Origin: JBDNJM01 sp041687755
Lineage (GTDB): Bacteria > Planctomycetota > UBA1135 > GCA-002686595
DNA: 10,015 bases
NCBI GenBank assembly: GCA_041687755.1
Contig: JBDNJM010000146.1
Coordinates: forward strand, 1 to 10,015
Direction: 5' to 3'
How positions within the stretch are numbered: position 1 is the stretch's first letter; every line of letters starts with the position of its first letter. A program made the translations under genes and the position numbers. The notes under the pieces were generated by a model. That model was not told the origin of the DNA and did no database searches. It saw only the letters and a list, made by a program, of their open reading frames with translations. Below, one piece after another: positions 1 through 6,024 of the stretch.

Positions 1-394
1 AACTCACGACAACGCTTGTTGAGGCCAAGGCCGCTGACCGGCTGTCGCGGAAGCTCGACCAGCTTGCACGCTTCGACCTGGTCATCATCGATGAACTCGG
101 TTACGTGCCATTCGACAGGGCGGGCGCGGACCTGCTCTTTTGCTTCATCGCGAAGGTCTACGAGTACCGCAGCTTGATCGTCACCACGAACCCGCCTTTC
201 GGCCGGTGGAGCGAGGTCTTTCAGGACGCGACAGCAGCCGCTGCGGTCATCGACCGAGTCGTGCACCACGCGACGATCCTGCAGACCGAAGGGAAGACCT
301 GCGCACCGAAGGGAAGAGCTACCGGCTGCAGGCCGCCGAGGACGCCCGAGCGACGGCGAAGGACGAGGAGCCAGGCGAGCCCAGGCTCGGCTAG
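1..394 (+). pseudogene. istB: IS21-family helper ATPase IstB, C-terminal part, frameshifted
   Basis: IstB is the AAA+ ATPase that helps the IstA transposase choose and engage target DNA in IS21-type elements. The window starts inside the gene, reading from base 3. Visible are the Walker B segment LVIIDELGYVPFD (nt 78-116), the sensor-1 segment IVTTNPPFGRW (about nt 177-209) and the family C-terminal block ending HHATILQTEG (to about nt 293). The P-loop lies upstream of the window. The 13-mer accgaagggaaga occurs at 285-297 and again at 305-317, a 20-bp tandem insertion. Removing 20 bp joins ...LQTEGK to SYRLQAAEDA and gives a normal IstB tail that stops at 392-394. As it stands the original frame runs past the normal end into arginine-rich sequence. 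The family call is secure; whether the protein still works is unknown, because the change is near the C-terminus. Confidence 0.88.
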
Positions 395-407
395 GAAGCC
401 GGATTGC

Positions 408-440
408 GCCGCCCCCTCGGGGGCGGCCCCGGCCGGGGCC
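408..440 (+). terminator. GC-rich hairpins after istB, possible terminator
   Basis: A perfect inverted repeat, gccgccccc (408-416) and gggggcggc (419-427), is followed at once by the 16-bp palindrome ggccccggccggggcc (425-440). They begin 14 nt after the restored istB stop. There is no T-run, so this is not a classical intrinsic terminator. It could still end or stabilise the IS transcript. Confidence 0.3.
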
Positions 441-535
441 GGGGAGGCGTGCCCAGCCCAGCGCTTCGCGCCGGCCCGGGTCCCCACGCGGCGAGTCGAG
501 AAGTCTCGAGACAGTGCTCGACGACCGCGAAGGGG

Positions 536-578
536 GGTCCCTTTTCAGCTGGCCGGAAAGGTCCCTTTTCACTGGCCG
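536..578 (+). repeat. IS21-type terminal tandem repeats
   Basis: Two near-identical copies lie 24 bp apart: ggtcccttttcagctggccg at 536-555 and ggtcccttttcactggccg at 560-578. They differ by one inserted base. IS21-family tips usually carry such multiple repeats, thought to be transposase (IstA) binding sites. They fix the right-hand end of the insertion sequence to shortly after 578. Confidence 0.65.
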
Positions 579-586
579 TCAGCAGG

Positions 587-640
587 CCCATCGCCTTGGC
601 GGCGCTGCGGTGCACATTTGCCCATCGCCTGGCGGCGCTG
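587..640 (+). repeat. 20-bp direct repeat pair next to the IS end
   Basis: cccatcgccttggcggcgct (continuing with g, 587-607) recurs as cccatcgcctggcggcgctg (621-640). The copies differ by one T and are offset by 34 bp. They lie just outside the IS21-type repeats. They may be an outer part of the IS terminus or belong to the flanking DNA; the sequence alone does not decide. Confidence 0.5.
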
Positions 641-1108
641 GAGCGGACAGAGCCCTCTCGGAATGCGCTGCGCGCATCGATTCGAACTCTCTGAGAGCGG
701 CGGGACGGTCTGACGGGGTGTAGGCCCTGGTTTCGGACGGCCGCCTCGGCTCAGCAGCACGGATCCTGGCTCACCATCCCAGGCCGCTGGTTCGTGAGGG
801 AGGGGGCACGCCCGCGAGGCGGGGACTAGCCTTCGTAAGCGGCCGGCGTTGGGCCCGGGAATCGCCGGAGATCGCTCGTGTCGGCCCTGGCTGTTTGAGA
901 AATCGCAATGCGGGTCCCAGCACGCCTGTGCCTCCCCGGAGACTCTCTAGGGTCAGGCGCTGTTCACAGTGGGTCCGGGATGGGAGCGCCGGGATGGGAG
1001 CGCCGGGCGAGGTTGGCGCGCCAGTCCCGACAGGCCATGGAATCCCGGGAGCAGCTAAGCCCGGGCCGCTCTGGATGACCTAGGATGGCTGCGCCCTCGC
1101 GTCTTGAC
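641..1108. other. Gene-free stretch with one short tandem repeat
   Basis: No reading frame here has a plausible protein product, start site or recognisable motif. The only regular structure is a 14-bp tandem duplication of gggatgggagcgcc at 977-990 and 991-1004. Confidence 0.5.
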
Positions 1109-1146
1109 AAAAAGAAGCAGGCCATCGCTGGGCGTTGGCCTGCTTC
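1109..1146 (-). terminator. Rho-independent terminator, minus strand
   Basis: Read on the minus strand, gaagcaggcca (1146-1136) pairs perfectly with tggcctgcttc (1124-1114) across an 11-nt loop. Five T residues follow at once (1113-1109). An 11-bp stem plus T5 is a good intrinsic terminator for a transcript coming from the right. There is no T-run on the plus strand. Confidence 0.6.
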
Positions 1147-1319
1147 AGATTATGTCTCATACCGCGCTGGGGCACGGAAGAGTAGAGGGGGCCGGTGATC
1201 CTTGCCCATCACCGGCCCGAGGGAGAGAGAGAAGACTTGAAAGAAGCTCTCTCGTCGATGAATGGCTCGCAACACTCATCTCCACTTCCGTCAAATCTCG
1301 GGCTCGAACTAGTCGAGCC
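1109..1319 (-). ncRNA. Candidate structured small RNA (about 210 nt)
   Basis: On the minus strand a transcript starting near 1319 would contain several inverted repeats: tggctcg (1320-1314) with cgagcca (1269-1263), with an alternative inner pairing of 1319-1313 with 1307-1301; a purine/pyrimidine pairing of 1253-1247 with 1231-1225; and the perfect 11-bp stem gggccggtgat (1218-1208) with its complement at 1199-1189. It would end in the terminator at 1146-1109. A weak promoter lies just upstream. The sequence does not match the signature motifs I know for 4.5S, 6S, RNase P or tmRNA. No compelling ORF overlaps it. The existence of the RNA is inferred from layout only. Confidence 0.35.
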
Positions 1320-1325
1320 ACAATC

Positions 1326-1353
1326 AGAGTAGCTCACGGTGGGGATGATGCAA
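1326..1353 (-). promoter_or_regulatory. Weak sigma70-like promoter for the candidate small RNA
   Basis: On the minus strand TTGCAT (1353-1348) and TACTCT (1331-1326) are separated by 16 bp. This places the start site near 1319, at the first base pair of the folded region. The -35 equals that of the tRNA promoter in this window. The -10 matches only three of six consensus bases. Confidence 0.3.
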
Positions 1354-2320
1354 CTCGGCGTACCGAAAAACGGGGGGCCGGCACGGGTAGGGGGCCGAGG
1401 TGCGGCGAGGGGCGTTCGGCCTCGGATGGCGTAAGTGCTTGCAAGGATTTACTTTGAGGATCAAACCCGCCCCAGGATTGAGCCCCGTCTGTACGCAAGC
1501 TGTAGGTGGAGAAATTCCCCCGTCGGCACCCCTCTGCGCCCGTTTCGAGGCATCTCCGCATGAGCCTGCTCCTCCCGTTTGTTCGGAAACCACGCCGGAG
1601 GGGACCCGGATCCGGGCCGGGCTGTCCAACCCGCAGGTGGGTTGCTGGAGCCGAGAGCTCCTAATTTTGGCCCCGTTCGGGGGGGGGCGCTCGTGCAGGC
1701 CTGGCGGGCTCGCGAGGGCGCGCCGTCGCACCGGTTGCGGCGCCGTCTTGCGCTGGCGTGCAGTTGAGTGAAGCAACACGGGGCAGGGCTGCGTGCCCCG
1801 CCCCGTGCTGTCTCGGCCACCGGGTAAGCGATGGCTTTTCTCCCTGGGCTGACCCCCCTGCTGGTGCTTGGGCAGACCCCTGCAGGGGCCCTTCCGATTC
1901 CACCGCCCTGCGCGAGAAGGGCGATGGGTCCAGCGAAGCTCGACTGAGCTACGTCACCTTCCAAACGTCGTCGTCCCCGAAAAGCGCCGAGCTAATCTCG
2001 AAAAACTTGTCCGACGCTCCCCGGGGCGTCCTCTGAGAGACCGGTTCCGGGATCCCTCGTCCGCGGGCTCACGGACCCGCAGTCGGCGGGGCGACGGTCG
2101 GATGCCCCTGGATGCTTGAGCCGGCGCCAGGGGTCGATCGGGCAGGCGCACTCCGCGGCGTCGGGCGCCTGGTCCCTCCTGGGTGGCTCGGACCTCGATC
2201 TCGGGTCAGAACGGGAGCCCTGGGGGGCGGAGCCGAGCGGCGCCCTGAGGCGCGGTCCTGGCGCTGACCGTCCCGGGCTCCCCCGACGCGGTCTCAGGCG
2301 GCTGGCCGTTGCGAGGACCA
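1354..2320. other. Long gene-free stretch between IS remnant and tRNA
   Basis: Nearly 1 kb with only low-complexity, Arg/Pro/Ser-rich open frames on both strands, as expected by chance in GC-rich DNA. I recognise no protein motif and no frame with a credible start. Visible structures are a long imperfect hairpin (1774-1809; core cacggggc at 1777-1784 pairing with gccccgtg at 1800-1807), a G9 run (1679-1687), the palindrome cccctgcagggg near 1876, and a 7-bp stem (2105-2111 with 2127-2133). None has a T-run. It may be degenerate chromosomal or older mobile DNA. Confidence 0.5.
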
Positions 2321-2349
2321 TTGCATCGAGTTTCGCCCGTCGCTATATT
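2321..2349 (+). promoter_or_regulatory. Sigma70-type promoter of tRNA-Met
   Basis: TTGCAT (2321-2326) and TATATT (2344-2349) are separated by exactly 17 bp. This predicts transcription starting near 2356, about 55 nt before the tRNA. It is the best promoter match in the left half of the window and points at the only RNA gene there. Confidence 0.6.
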
Positions 2350-2411
2350 TCGCGCCGTCAGGAGGCGGCTGCCGGGCCCCTCGGCCATGGCGGGCGTCGA
2401 TCGACAGGGGA

Positions 2412-2485
2412 GGCGGTGTAGCTCAGTTGGTTAGAGCAGCGGAATCATAATCCGCGAGTCGGAGGTTCGAGTCCTCTCACCGCTA
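2412..2485 (+). tRNA. tRNA-Met (CAU), elongator type; attachment site of the element
   Basis: The cloverleaf is complete. The acceptor GGCGGTG pairs with CACCGCT (G1-U72 wobble). The D-stem is GCTC/GAGC. The anticodon stem GCGGA/TCCGC encloses the loop ATCATAA, giving anticodon CAU. The T-arm is GGAGG-TTCGAGT-CCTCT and the discriminator base is A73. The encoded 3' end continues ccc, so CCA must be added after transcription. The anticodon stem lacks the initiator G-C triplet and the acceptor has no 1-72 mismatch, so this is not the initiator tRNA. An Ile2 (lysidine) tRNA with the same anticodon is possible but less like this sequence. Its 3' part overlaps the integrase gene on the other strand, marking it as the integration target. 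Confidence 0.96.
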
Positions 2486-3654
2486 CCCTCCCCGCCCCCT
2501 AGAGGGCCGTTCTTGGCGCCGGCCTGACGCGCGGGGTAGTGTCCCGGGTCGGACATTCCGAGCGCGCGAAGGGCGCCGGCGACATCCATCTGCGGCGTCG
2601 ATTCCATCGCTGCGCGCACGAACTCGAGGCCGTCGGTGTGCAGGTAGTTTTCGGTCGTGCTCGACTTCGCGTGCCCCAGCAGGAGCTGCGCGGCACGCAC
2701 GTTGACCCGGGCCACCTCGTCACCGACGACGTGCCGGAGCGAGTGGACGCAAAAAGACTCGCCGCGCTCGTTCCGCTTGGGGATCCCGGCCGTGGTGCGC
2801 CAGCGCTCGAACTGGCGGTAGAAGTTGCGGTCCGAGAGCTGTGCGCCCTGGGGGGACCGGAGCATGGGGAGTGAGTCCGTAACCGTCAGCCGGTGTTCGC
2901 GCCCGTGCGTGTCGCGGAGCTGGATCAGAACGGCGTGGAGTTCGGTGGCGACGGGGGCGTAGCTGTCCTCGCCATCCTTCGCGGTCTCTGCACGCACGCG
3001 GAGCGCGGGGCCGTCGGGGAGGTGCAGTAGGTCGCCCCAGATCAGGCCGCACAGTTCCCCGAGCCTGATGCCGGTGCGGAGCAGGATCAGCAGCGCCGGC
3101 GCCTGGGGGATCTGCCAGCGGTGCACGCCACCCGCCTTCGAGTGCAGCCGTCGCTCGTCCTCGCGGAGCGCGACCGCCACGAGCATCGCGGCCTGGTCGA
3201 GGCTGTAGCGGGCGCGCGGGGCGGTCTGGTGCTTGCGCCCGACCTTGGGCAGCTCGAGGCCGACGAGCGGGTCGGATTCAATGATGCGGCGCTTCATGGC
3301 CCACCGCACGACGGTCTGGATCGCGGACAGTTCCATGCGGACGGTGGCGGGGGCGCGGCCCTTGCCGAGCCGATCGTCGGCGAACTCCTGCAGCAGGGGG
3401 ACGCTCAGATCGGAGAGGAAGTCGAGCCGGTGCCCCTGGAGCGCGGCGCGCGCGGCCTGGTCACGCAGGATCAGGTTCAGCCGCCGCTTCGTATCGACGT
3501 GATGTCTCGGCGACACCCGGCCAGCCTGGCTGTGCAGGTACGCCAGGAAGGTCTCCCCGATGGCTCCGCGGTCCTGGAGCGGGGGCGTGCCCTTCTCTCC
3601 CGGGATCCGGCGCAGCAGGGCCTGGACGATCGCGTCGGCTTCGGTGTCGTTCAT
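2431..3654 (-). CDS. int: Tyrosine recombinase (phage-type integrase)
   Basis: A 407-aa integrase that would catalyse site-specific recombination between the element and the tRNA-Met site. The N-terminal SAM-like core-binding region is at about residues 30-135 and the catalytic domain at about 150-345. All catalytic residues can be placed: Arg197 (TGIRLGEL), Lys226 (ETAKDGE), His304 and Arg307 (HSLRH), His328 (LLGHAKS) and nucleophile Tyr337 (TENYLHT). I chose the ATG at 3654 (MNDTEADAI). The same frame stays open up to a GTG at 3993, but that stretch has non-protein-like composition and covers another small gene in a different frame. No Shine-Dalgarno is evident. The last 17 residues (TRTSDSRIMIPLL and those just before) and the TAA stop are encoded by the antisense of the tRNA. 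The gene lies downstream of the excisionase-like gene on the same strand. Confidence 0.95.
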   Translation of the reverse strand: MNDTEADAIVQALLRRIPGEKGTPPLQDRGAIGETFLAYLHSQAGRVSPRHHVDTKRRLNLILRDQAARAALQGHRLDFLSDLSVPLLQEFADDRLGKGRAPATVRMELSAIQTVVRWAMKRRIIESDPLVGLELPKVGRKHQTAPRARYSLDQAAMLVAVALREDERRLHSKAGGVHRWQIPQAPALLILLRTGIRLGELCGLIWGDLLHLPDGPALRVRAETAKDGEDSYAPVATELHAVLIQLRDTHGREHRLTVTDSLPMLRSPQGAQLSDRNFYRQFERWRTTAGIPKRNERGESFCVHSLRHVVGDEVARVNVRAAQLLLGHAKSSTTENYLHTDGLEFVRAAMESTPQMDVAGALRALGMSDPGHYPARQAGAKNGPLGGGEGSGERTRTSDSRIMIPLL

Positions 3655-3811
3655 GGTGGCAGGGGAGTTGGGGGGGGGTGAGGGGTGGAGGGTGGCCCGC
3701 GCGCGTCGATTCAGCCGGCGGGCCGCGGCTGTCGTAATGCCCCACCCTTGCGGGAGGTCGGCACCGGGGGCAGTCGAGCGCGTGCTGCGGGTCCCGGGCC
3801 GTGTTCGGTGG

Positions 3812-3993
3812 CTAGGGGGCGGGCGGCGGCTCGCTGACGATGCCCCAGAGGTAGGCCAGTCGGTGCGCCTCGCGGGCGACCTGCTTGCGCCAGGCGTCGG
3901 GGATGAATGGGGCCAGCGGCCGTCAGTGGGCGGCTGGAGCGCGATCAGGCCGCGCAGGGTGGCCAGCTGCTCTGCGCTCAGCTGGTCGCTCAC
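3812..3993 (-). pseudogene. Small phage-type ORF of about 60 aa, disrupted by a frameshift
   Basis: The GTG start (3993) overlaps the excisionase stop as GTGA and encodes MSDQLSAEQLATLRG...LQPPTDG. At about 3909-3923 the sensible reading passes to another frame, which continues LAPFIPDAWRKQ...LAYLWGIVSEPPPAP and stops at 3814-3812. Both halves look like real protein; the out-of-frame versions are Arg/Ser/Pro-rich. One missing base (or two extra) explains it, and restoring one base gives a 60-aa product. Because of the shift, the start codon is now in frame with the integrase, with no stop between. I do not recognise the family. Its place between xis and int suggests an accessory of the recombination module. 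A sequencing error is a real alternative. Confidence 0.6.
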
Positions 3994-4190
3994 GCCGACT
4001 CCCGGGCCAGTGACCCGAGGATCCGGGGCAGCTCAGAGGCGGGGATGCGCCAGCGGCCTAGGAATCGCTCAGCGGTGATCCTCCCGGCCTGGATGCCGCG
4101 GATGATGGTGGTGTAGTGCACGCCGAGTTCCTCGGATGCTTCCCGCGGGCTGACCCAGGCAGCGCCGCCCTTCGGCTTGGTGGTCGTCAT
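3990..4190 (-). CDS. xis: Excisionase-like winged-helix DNA-binding protein (HTH_17/MerR type)
   Basis: A 66-aa protein. A helix-turn-helix is at about residues 12-31 (WVSPREASEELGVHYTTII), followed by the wing motif GRWRIPASEL (45-54), the typical layout of excisionase and Alp/MerR-like DNA binders. In such elements the protein bends attachment-site DNA and biases the integrase toward excision. The start is ATG 4190. An upstream extension is possible in the open frame but has no protein-like features. Its stop overlaps the next gene's GTG. It is divergent from the putative repressor across a 153-bp gap holding operator-like dyads, so it is probably repressed in the integrated state. A general transcription factor of the same fold cannot be excluded. 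Confidence 0.82.
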   Translation of the reverse strand: MTTTKPKGGAAWVSPREASEELGVHYTTIIRGIQAGRITAERFLGRWRIPASELPRILGSLARESA

Positions 4191-4343
4191 GCATGCAGTT
4201 TCGGCGATAACTGCAAGATGGGCAAGCAATGTTTGCATTTTTCGTGCATGCCCAGTTGCGGGATCGGGAACCTGCGGGCAAGGTTGCACAGTATGCAGGC
4301 GATGCACAAACTGCCGCCGCGCCCCCGCCGGGGCTCTGGCCCA
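4190..4343. promoter_or_regulatory. Divergent control region with operator-like dyad
   Basis: This is the gap between the minus-strand excisionase and the plus-strand repressor. An imperfect 22-bp dyad, tgcagtt (4194-4200) and aactgca (4209-4215), abuts the excisionase start codon. The tetranucleotide TGCA occurs eight times between 4190 and 4306, much more than expected in GC-rich DNA, including ttgcacagtatgcaggcgat (4284-4303). These are plausible repressor binding sites. I could not place a convincing -35/-10 pair on either strand. Confidence 0.5.
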
Positions 4344-4979
4344 ATGGCAAAACCTCAACCCAAAAGCCAAGGCCAGGACCTCGCCCCAGGGTGGGGGGAG
4401 AGGCTGCGGGAAGCGCGCGAACGGCTGGGCCTGAGCCGCGAGGCTGCCGGATCAGCGATCGCGAAGGGCCGAGGTCCGATCGAGGACGCCGAAAAGGAGC
4501 GCCGCCAACCCTCGCTTCAGCGGCTCAAGTCCCTGGCCGCCGCCTACCGGGTGGAGCTTGACTGGCTGCTGACGGCCGATCCCTCCCTTGCTCCAGAGCC
4601 CATCGCCATTCCTGGAGTCAGGGCCCCCCAGTTTGAGGAGCCTGACCCGAGGTACCGCGTCCTCTGCCCCGAGTGCGGAACGCCGCTTGATCCGCGCGAG
4701 TCCACGCAGCACCTGGAGGAGGAGCACCCCACCAGGAACGTCGAGGCCGCCCTCGGCAATGCGAAGCGCGACCCCCGTCCATGGATCGCGAAGTGCAACG
4801 CGCTCGGGGCCGAGCTCGACGGCGTACACGCAAAGCGCGCCCGCAAGGGCCTCTCGAAGACCGAGAAGCGCTCACTGGACGCGATGTACGACGAGATCGT
4901 CGAAAGCTTAGAGCGGGTCGTGGACCTTGGGTCCCAGCGCTACAGATTCGATCCGGCCGAATGGCCTCCTAGGAAGTAG
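4344..4979 (+). CDS. XRE-family repressor with C-terminal C2H2-type Cys/His cluster
   Basis: A 211-aa protein, the likely master lysogeny regulator. A Cro/CI-type HTH spans about residues 18-76 (GERLREARERLGLSREAAG ... LAAAYRVELDWLL). A short linker follows, then Cys108-x2-Cys111-x11-His123-x4-His128 (LCPECGTPL ... HLEEEHP), matching a C2H2 zinc-finger pattern. A helical, charged C-terminal part (about 140-195) follows. No Ser/Lys LexA-type protease motif is visible, unlike classical CI repressors. The start is ATG 4344 (MAKPQPKSQ). ATGs at 4293 and 4302 are in the same frame but would add a basic, proline-rich tail inside the control region. It is divergent from xis. The 3' end overlaps the convergent gene at 4969-5253 by 11 bp. 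The HTH is firm; the repressor role is inferred from position. Confidence 0.8.
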   Translation: MAKPQPKSQGQDLAPGWGERLREARERLGLSREAAGSAIAKGRGPIEDAEKERRQPSLQRLKSLAAAYRVELDWLLTADPSLAPEPIAIPGVRAPQFEEPDPRYRVLCPECGTPLDPRESTQHLEEEHPTRNVEAALGNAKRDPRPWIAKCNALGAELDGVHAKRARKGLSKTEKRSLDAMYDEIVESLERVVDLGSQRYRFDPAEWPPRK

Positions 4980-5253
4980 GAATCGGATTTGTCGTTGCGG
5001 CAGCCTTGCACTTGATCTCATGGCGCCGGAGCATGCCGGACTTCGTTTCCCCGGTTTCCCTCTCGGTGACAACGTCTGGGTCCAGCCCTGACCACATAGT
5101 CGTGACCACGTTCACGTCGGCAGGTGCGTTCGCCTCGACCGTGTTCATGTGCGTGTCAATCAGGTCGGCGTCGTTCGTCGAGTTCGGCGCCGAAGTTGTG
5201 GCCGAGCCCGTCATACCCGTCGGGGTCCAGTTGCTACTGATCTGCTTCGTCAT
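4969..5253 (-). CDS. Hypothetical small hydrophilic protein
   Basis: 94 aa, starting MTKQISSNWTPTG and ending KCKAAATTNPIPTS; not recognised. Rich in Thr, Ser and Asn, with no membrane segment or signal peptide. The ATG (5253) lies inside the 3' end of the upstream membrane-protein gene, an overlap of 20 bp, which suggests translational coupling. The plus strand has a hydrophobic open frame over 5006-5317, but only the minus frame fits this overlap. The stop lies within the end of the repressor gene, so the two genes converge tail to tail. Confidence 0.6.
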   Translation of the reverse strand: MTKQISSNWTPTGMTGSATTSAPNSTNDADLIDTHMNTVEANAPADVNVVTTMWSGLDPDVVTERETGETKSGMLRRHEIKCKAAATTNPIPTS

Positions 5254-5467
5254 CGGTTGGGTCGGCAAGGGCTTCGAGTTCCGCAAGTCTCGCTTGCGAT
5301 GTAATTTGCGAGCGTGAGAGGCGCTCAATCGACCATTGTAGGTCCATGACTTCAGTCTCGAGTAAGCGAACCTCAGCCCGAACTTCAGAGAATTGGCTCG
5401 CCTGGAAGAGCATCCCGATTGCGATGCCTAGCGCCGCAAGCAAGCCTGCAATGATCCGGATCTCCAT
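5234..5467 (-). CDS. Small membrane protein with coiled coil
   Basis: 77 aa from ATG 5467 (MEIRIIAGLL). There is one transmembrane helix at about residues 5-23 (IIAGLLAALGIAIGMLF), then a heptad-patterned helical region, about 25-67 (EVRAEVRLLETEVMDL...), and an acidic tail. This suggests an inner-membrane anchor with a coiled-coil domain. The frame is open up to ATG 5590, which would add 41 residues; neither start has a clear ribosome-binding site. The layout resembles phage i-spanins or membrane-anchored exclusion proteins, but no o-spanin lipoprotein overlaps it and the position beside the repressor is unusual for lysis genes, so function is unassigned. It is first of a two-gene minus-strand unit. 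Confidence 0.65.
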   Translation of the reverse strand: MEIRIIAGLLAALGIAIGMLFQASQFSEVRAEVRLLETEVMDLQWSIERLSRSQITSQARLAELEALADPTDDEADQ

Positions 5468-5590
5468 CGAGCGATAGTGCTCGCTCCGCTGGCCGTAGTG
5501 CCGGGCCGCCGCGGGCGGGACGGAATCGCCTTCGAGCTGGATAGACCCCGGGCCGGGGCGCACGGAAGCAGGTTTTCTGCGGGTAAGCAT

Positions 5591-6011
5591 CTAGCTTTGG
5601 GGGCAAGCGGCCTGAGGAGACAGGAAGAAGCGGGGCGCGACCTGGGCAGGTCACACACCGCAATGAGGTGAGGGTGTGGCATCACCCGAGGAGAGGGCGG
5701 GGCTGTTCTCTGCTCCTGATTCCCAACGTATTTCTGCGGCGCTTCCTCCCAGAAAAGTCCCAAGTCCACCGGGCGATCGCGGAAACCTTTTGTCAGCGCC
5801 GGGTTTCAGACCGCAGACGAAACGCGCCAAGGGTGCCCGAACCGTGGCGCCACCCCCGCCGAACACCTGGCGTGGCCCAGGAGCGCCAAACGTATTTCTG
5901 CTGGGGAATCGGCTCACTTTCTTGGAATTTCCTGCCCGGGCAATTCTGGGCGCCCCTGCATGTTACGCCACATTGAGAGTGGCGTGTCCGCATGGATCCG
6001 AATTCTCTGGG
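5591..6011. other. Intergenic region with a 13-bp direct repeat
   Basis: About 420 bp between divergent genes. aacgtatttctgc occurs at 5725-5737 and 5889-5901, each preceded by a CC two bases upstream. A plus-strand frame is open through it into the lipoprotein gene, but its sequence does not look like protein. No RNA gene was recognised. Confidence 0.45.
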
Positions 6012-6024
6012 TATAGTTGGGGCA
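6012..6024 (+). promoter_or_regulatory. -10 element directly before the lipoprotein start (leaderless?)
   Basis: TATAGT at 6012-6017 is only six bases from the ATG at 6024. If used, transcription would start at or next to the start codon and give a leaderless mRNA. That would fit the lack of a Shine-Dalgarno sequence there. No good -35 sits at the right distance; TTGAGA at 5973-5978 is too far away. Confidence 0.4.

Larger units (their letters stand above)
1..584 (+). mobile_element. Right portion of an IS21-family insertion sequence
   Basis: The istB reading frame is followed about 140 bp later by paired terminal-type repeats (536-578). In IS21 elements istA and istB are transcribed in this order, and multiple tandem repeats lie just inside each tip. 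The partner istA and the left tip would lie before base 1. The exact right boundary is not visible because the other end is missing. About 580-584 (after ...ctggccgtcagca) is a guess based on the distance from the repeats. Confidence 0.6.

Noticed and set aside
1773..1810. Strong GC hairpin as an intrinsic terminator
   Set aside because: No T-run on either side and no gene pointing at it; kept only as a structure in the gene-free stretch.
1885..1958. tRNA-like stretch on the minus strand (gacgtagctcagt and following)
   Set aside because: The D-arm loop is too short, no acceptor partner for ggtgacg is found downstream, and no proper anticodon or T-arm can be formed.
1324..2421. Several open frames of 60-167 codons on both strands
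   Set aside because: Arg/Pro/Gly-rich, mutually overlapping, no motifs and no credible starts; typical chance frames in GC-rich DNA.
3655..3993. Integrase as a 520-aa protein starting at GTG 3993
   Set aside because: The extra 113 residues are low-complexity Ser/Arg/Pro sequence and overlay a more protein-like reading in another frame. The normal family length and a good N-terminus start at ATG 3654.
5006..5317. Hydrophobic plus-strand reading frame opposite the small minus-strand gene
   Set aside because: It conflicts with the coupled minus-strand pair. Its hydrophobicity can be explained as the complement of a hydrophilic gene.
5676..6023. Upstream extension of the lipoprotein gene to ATG 5676
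   Set aside because: The composition is not protein-like and it would bury the signal peptide and lipobox that begin at ATG 6024.
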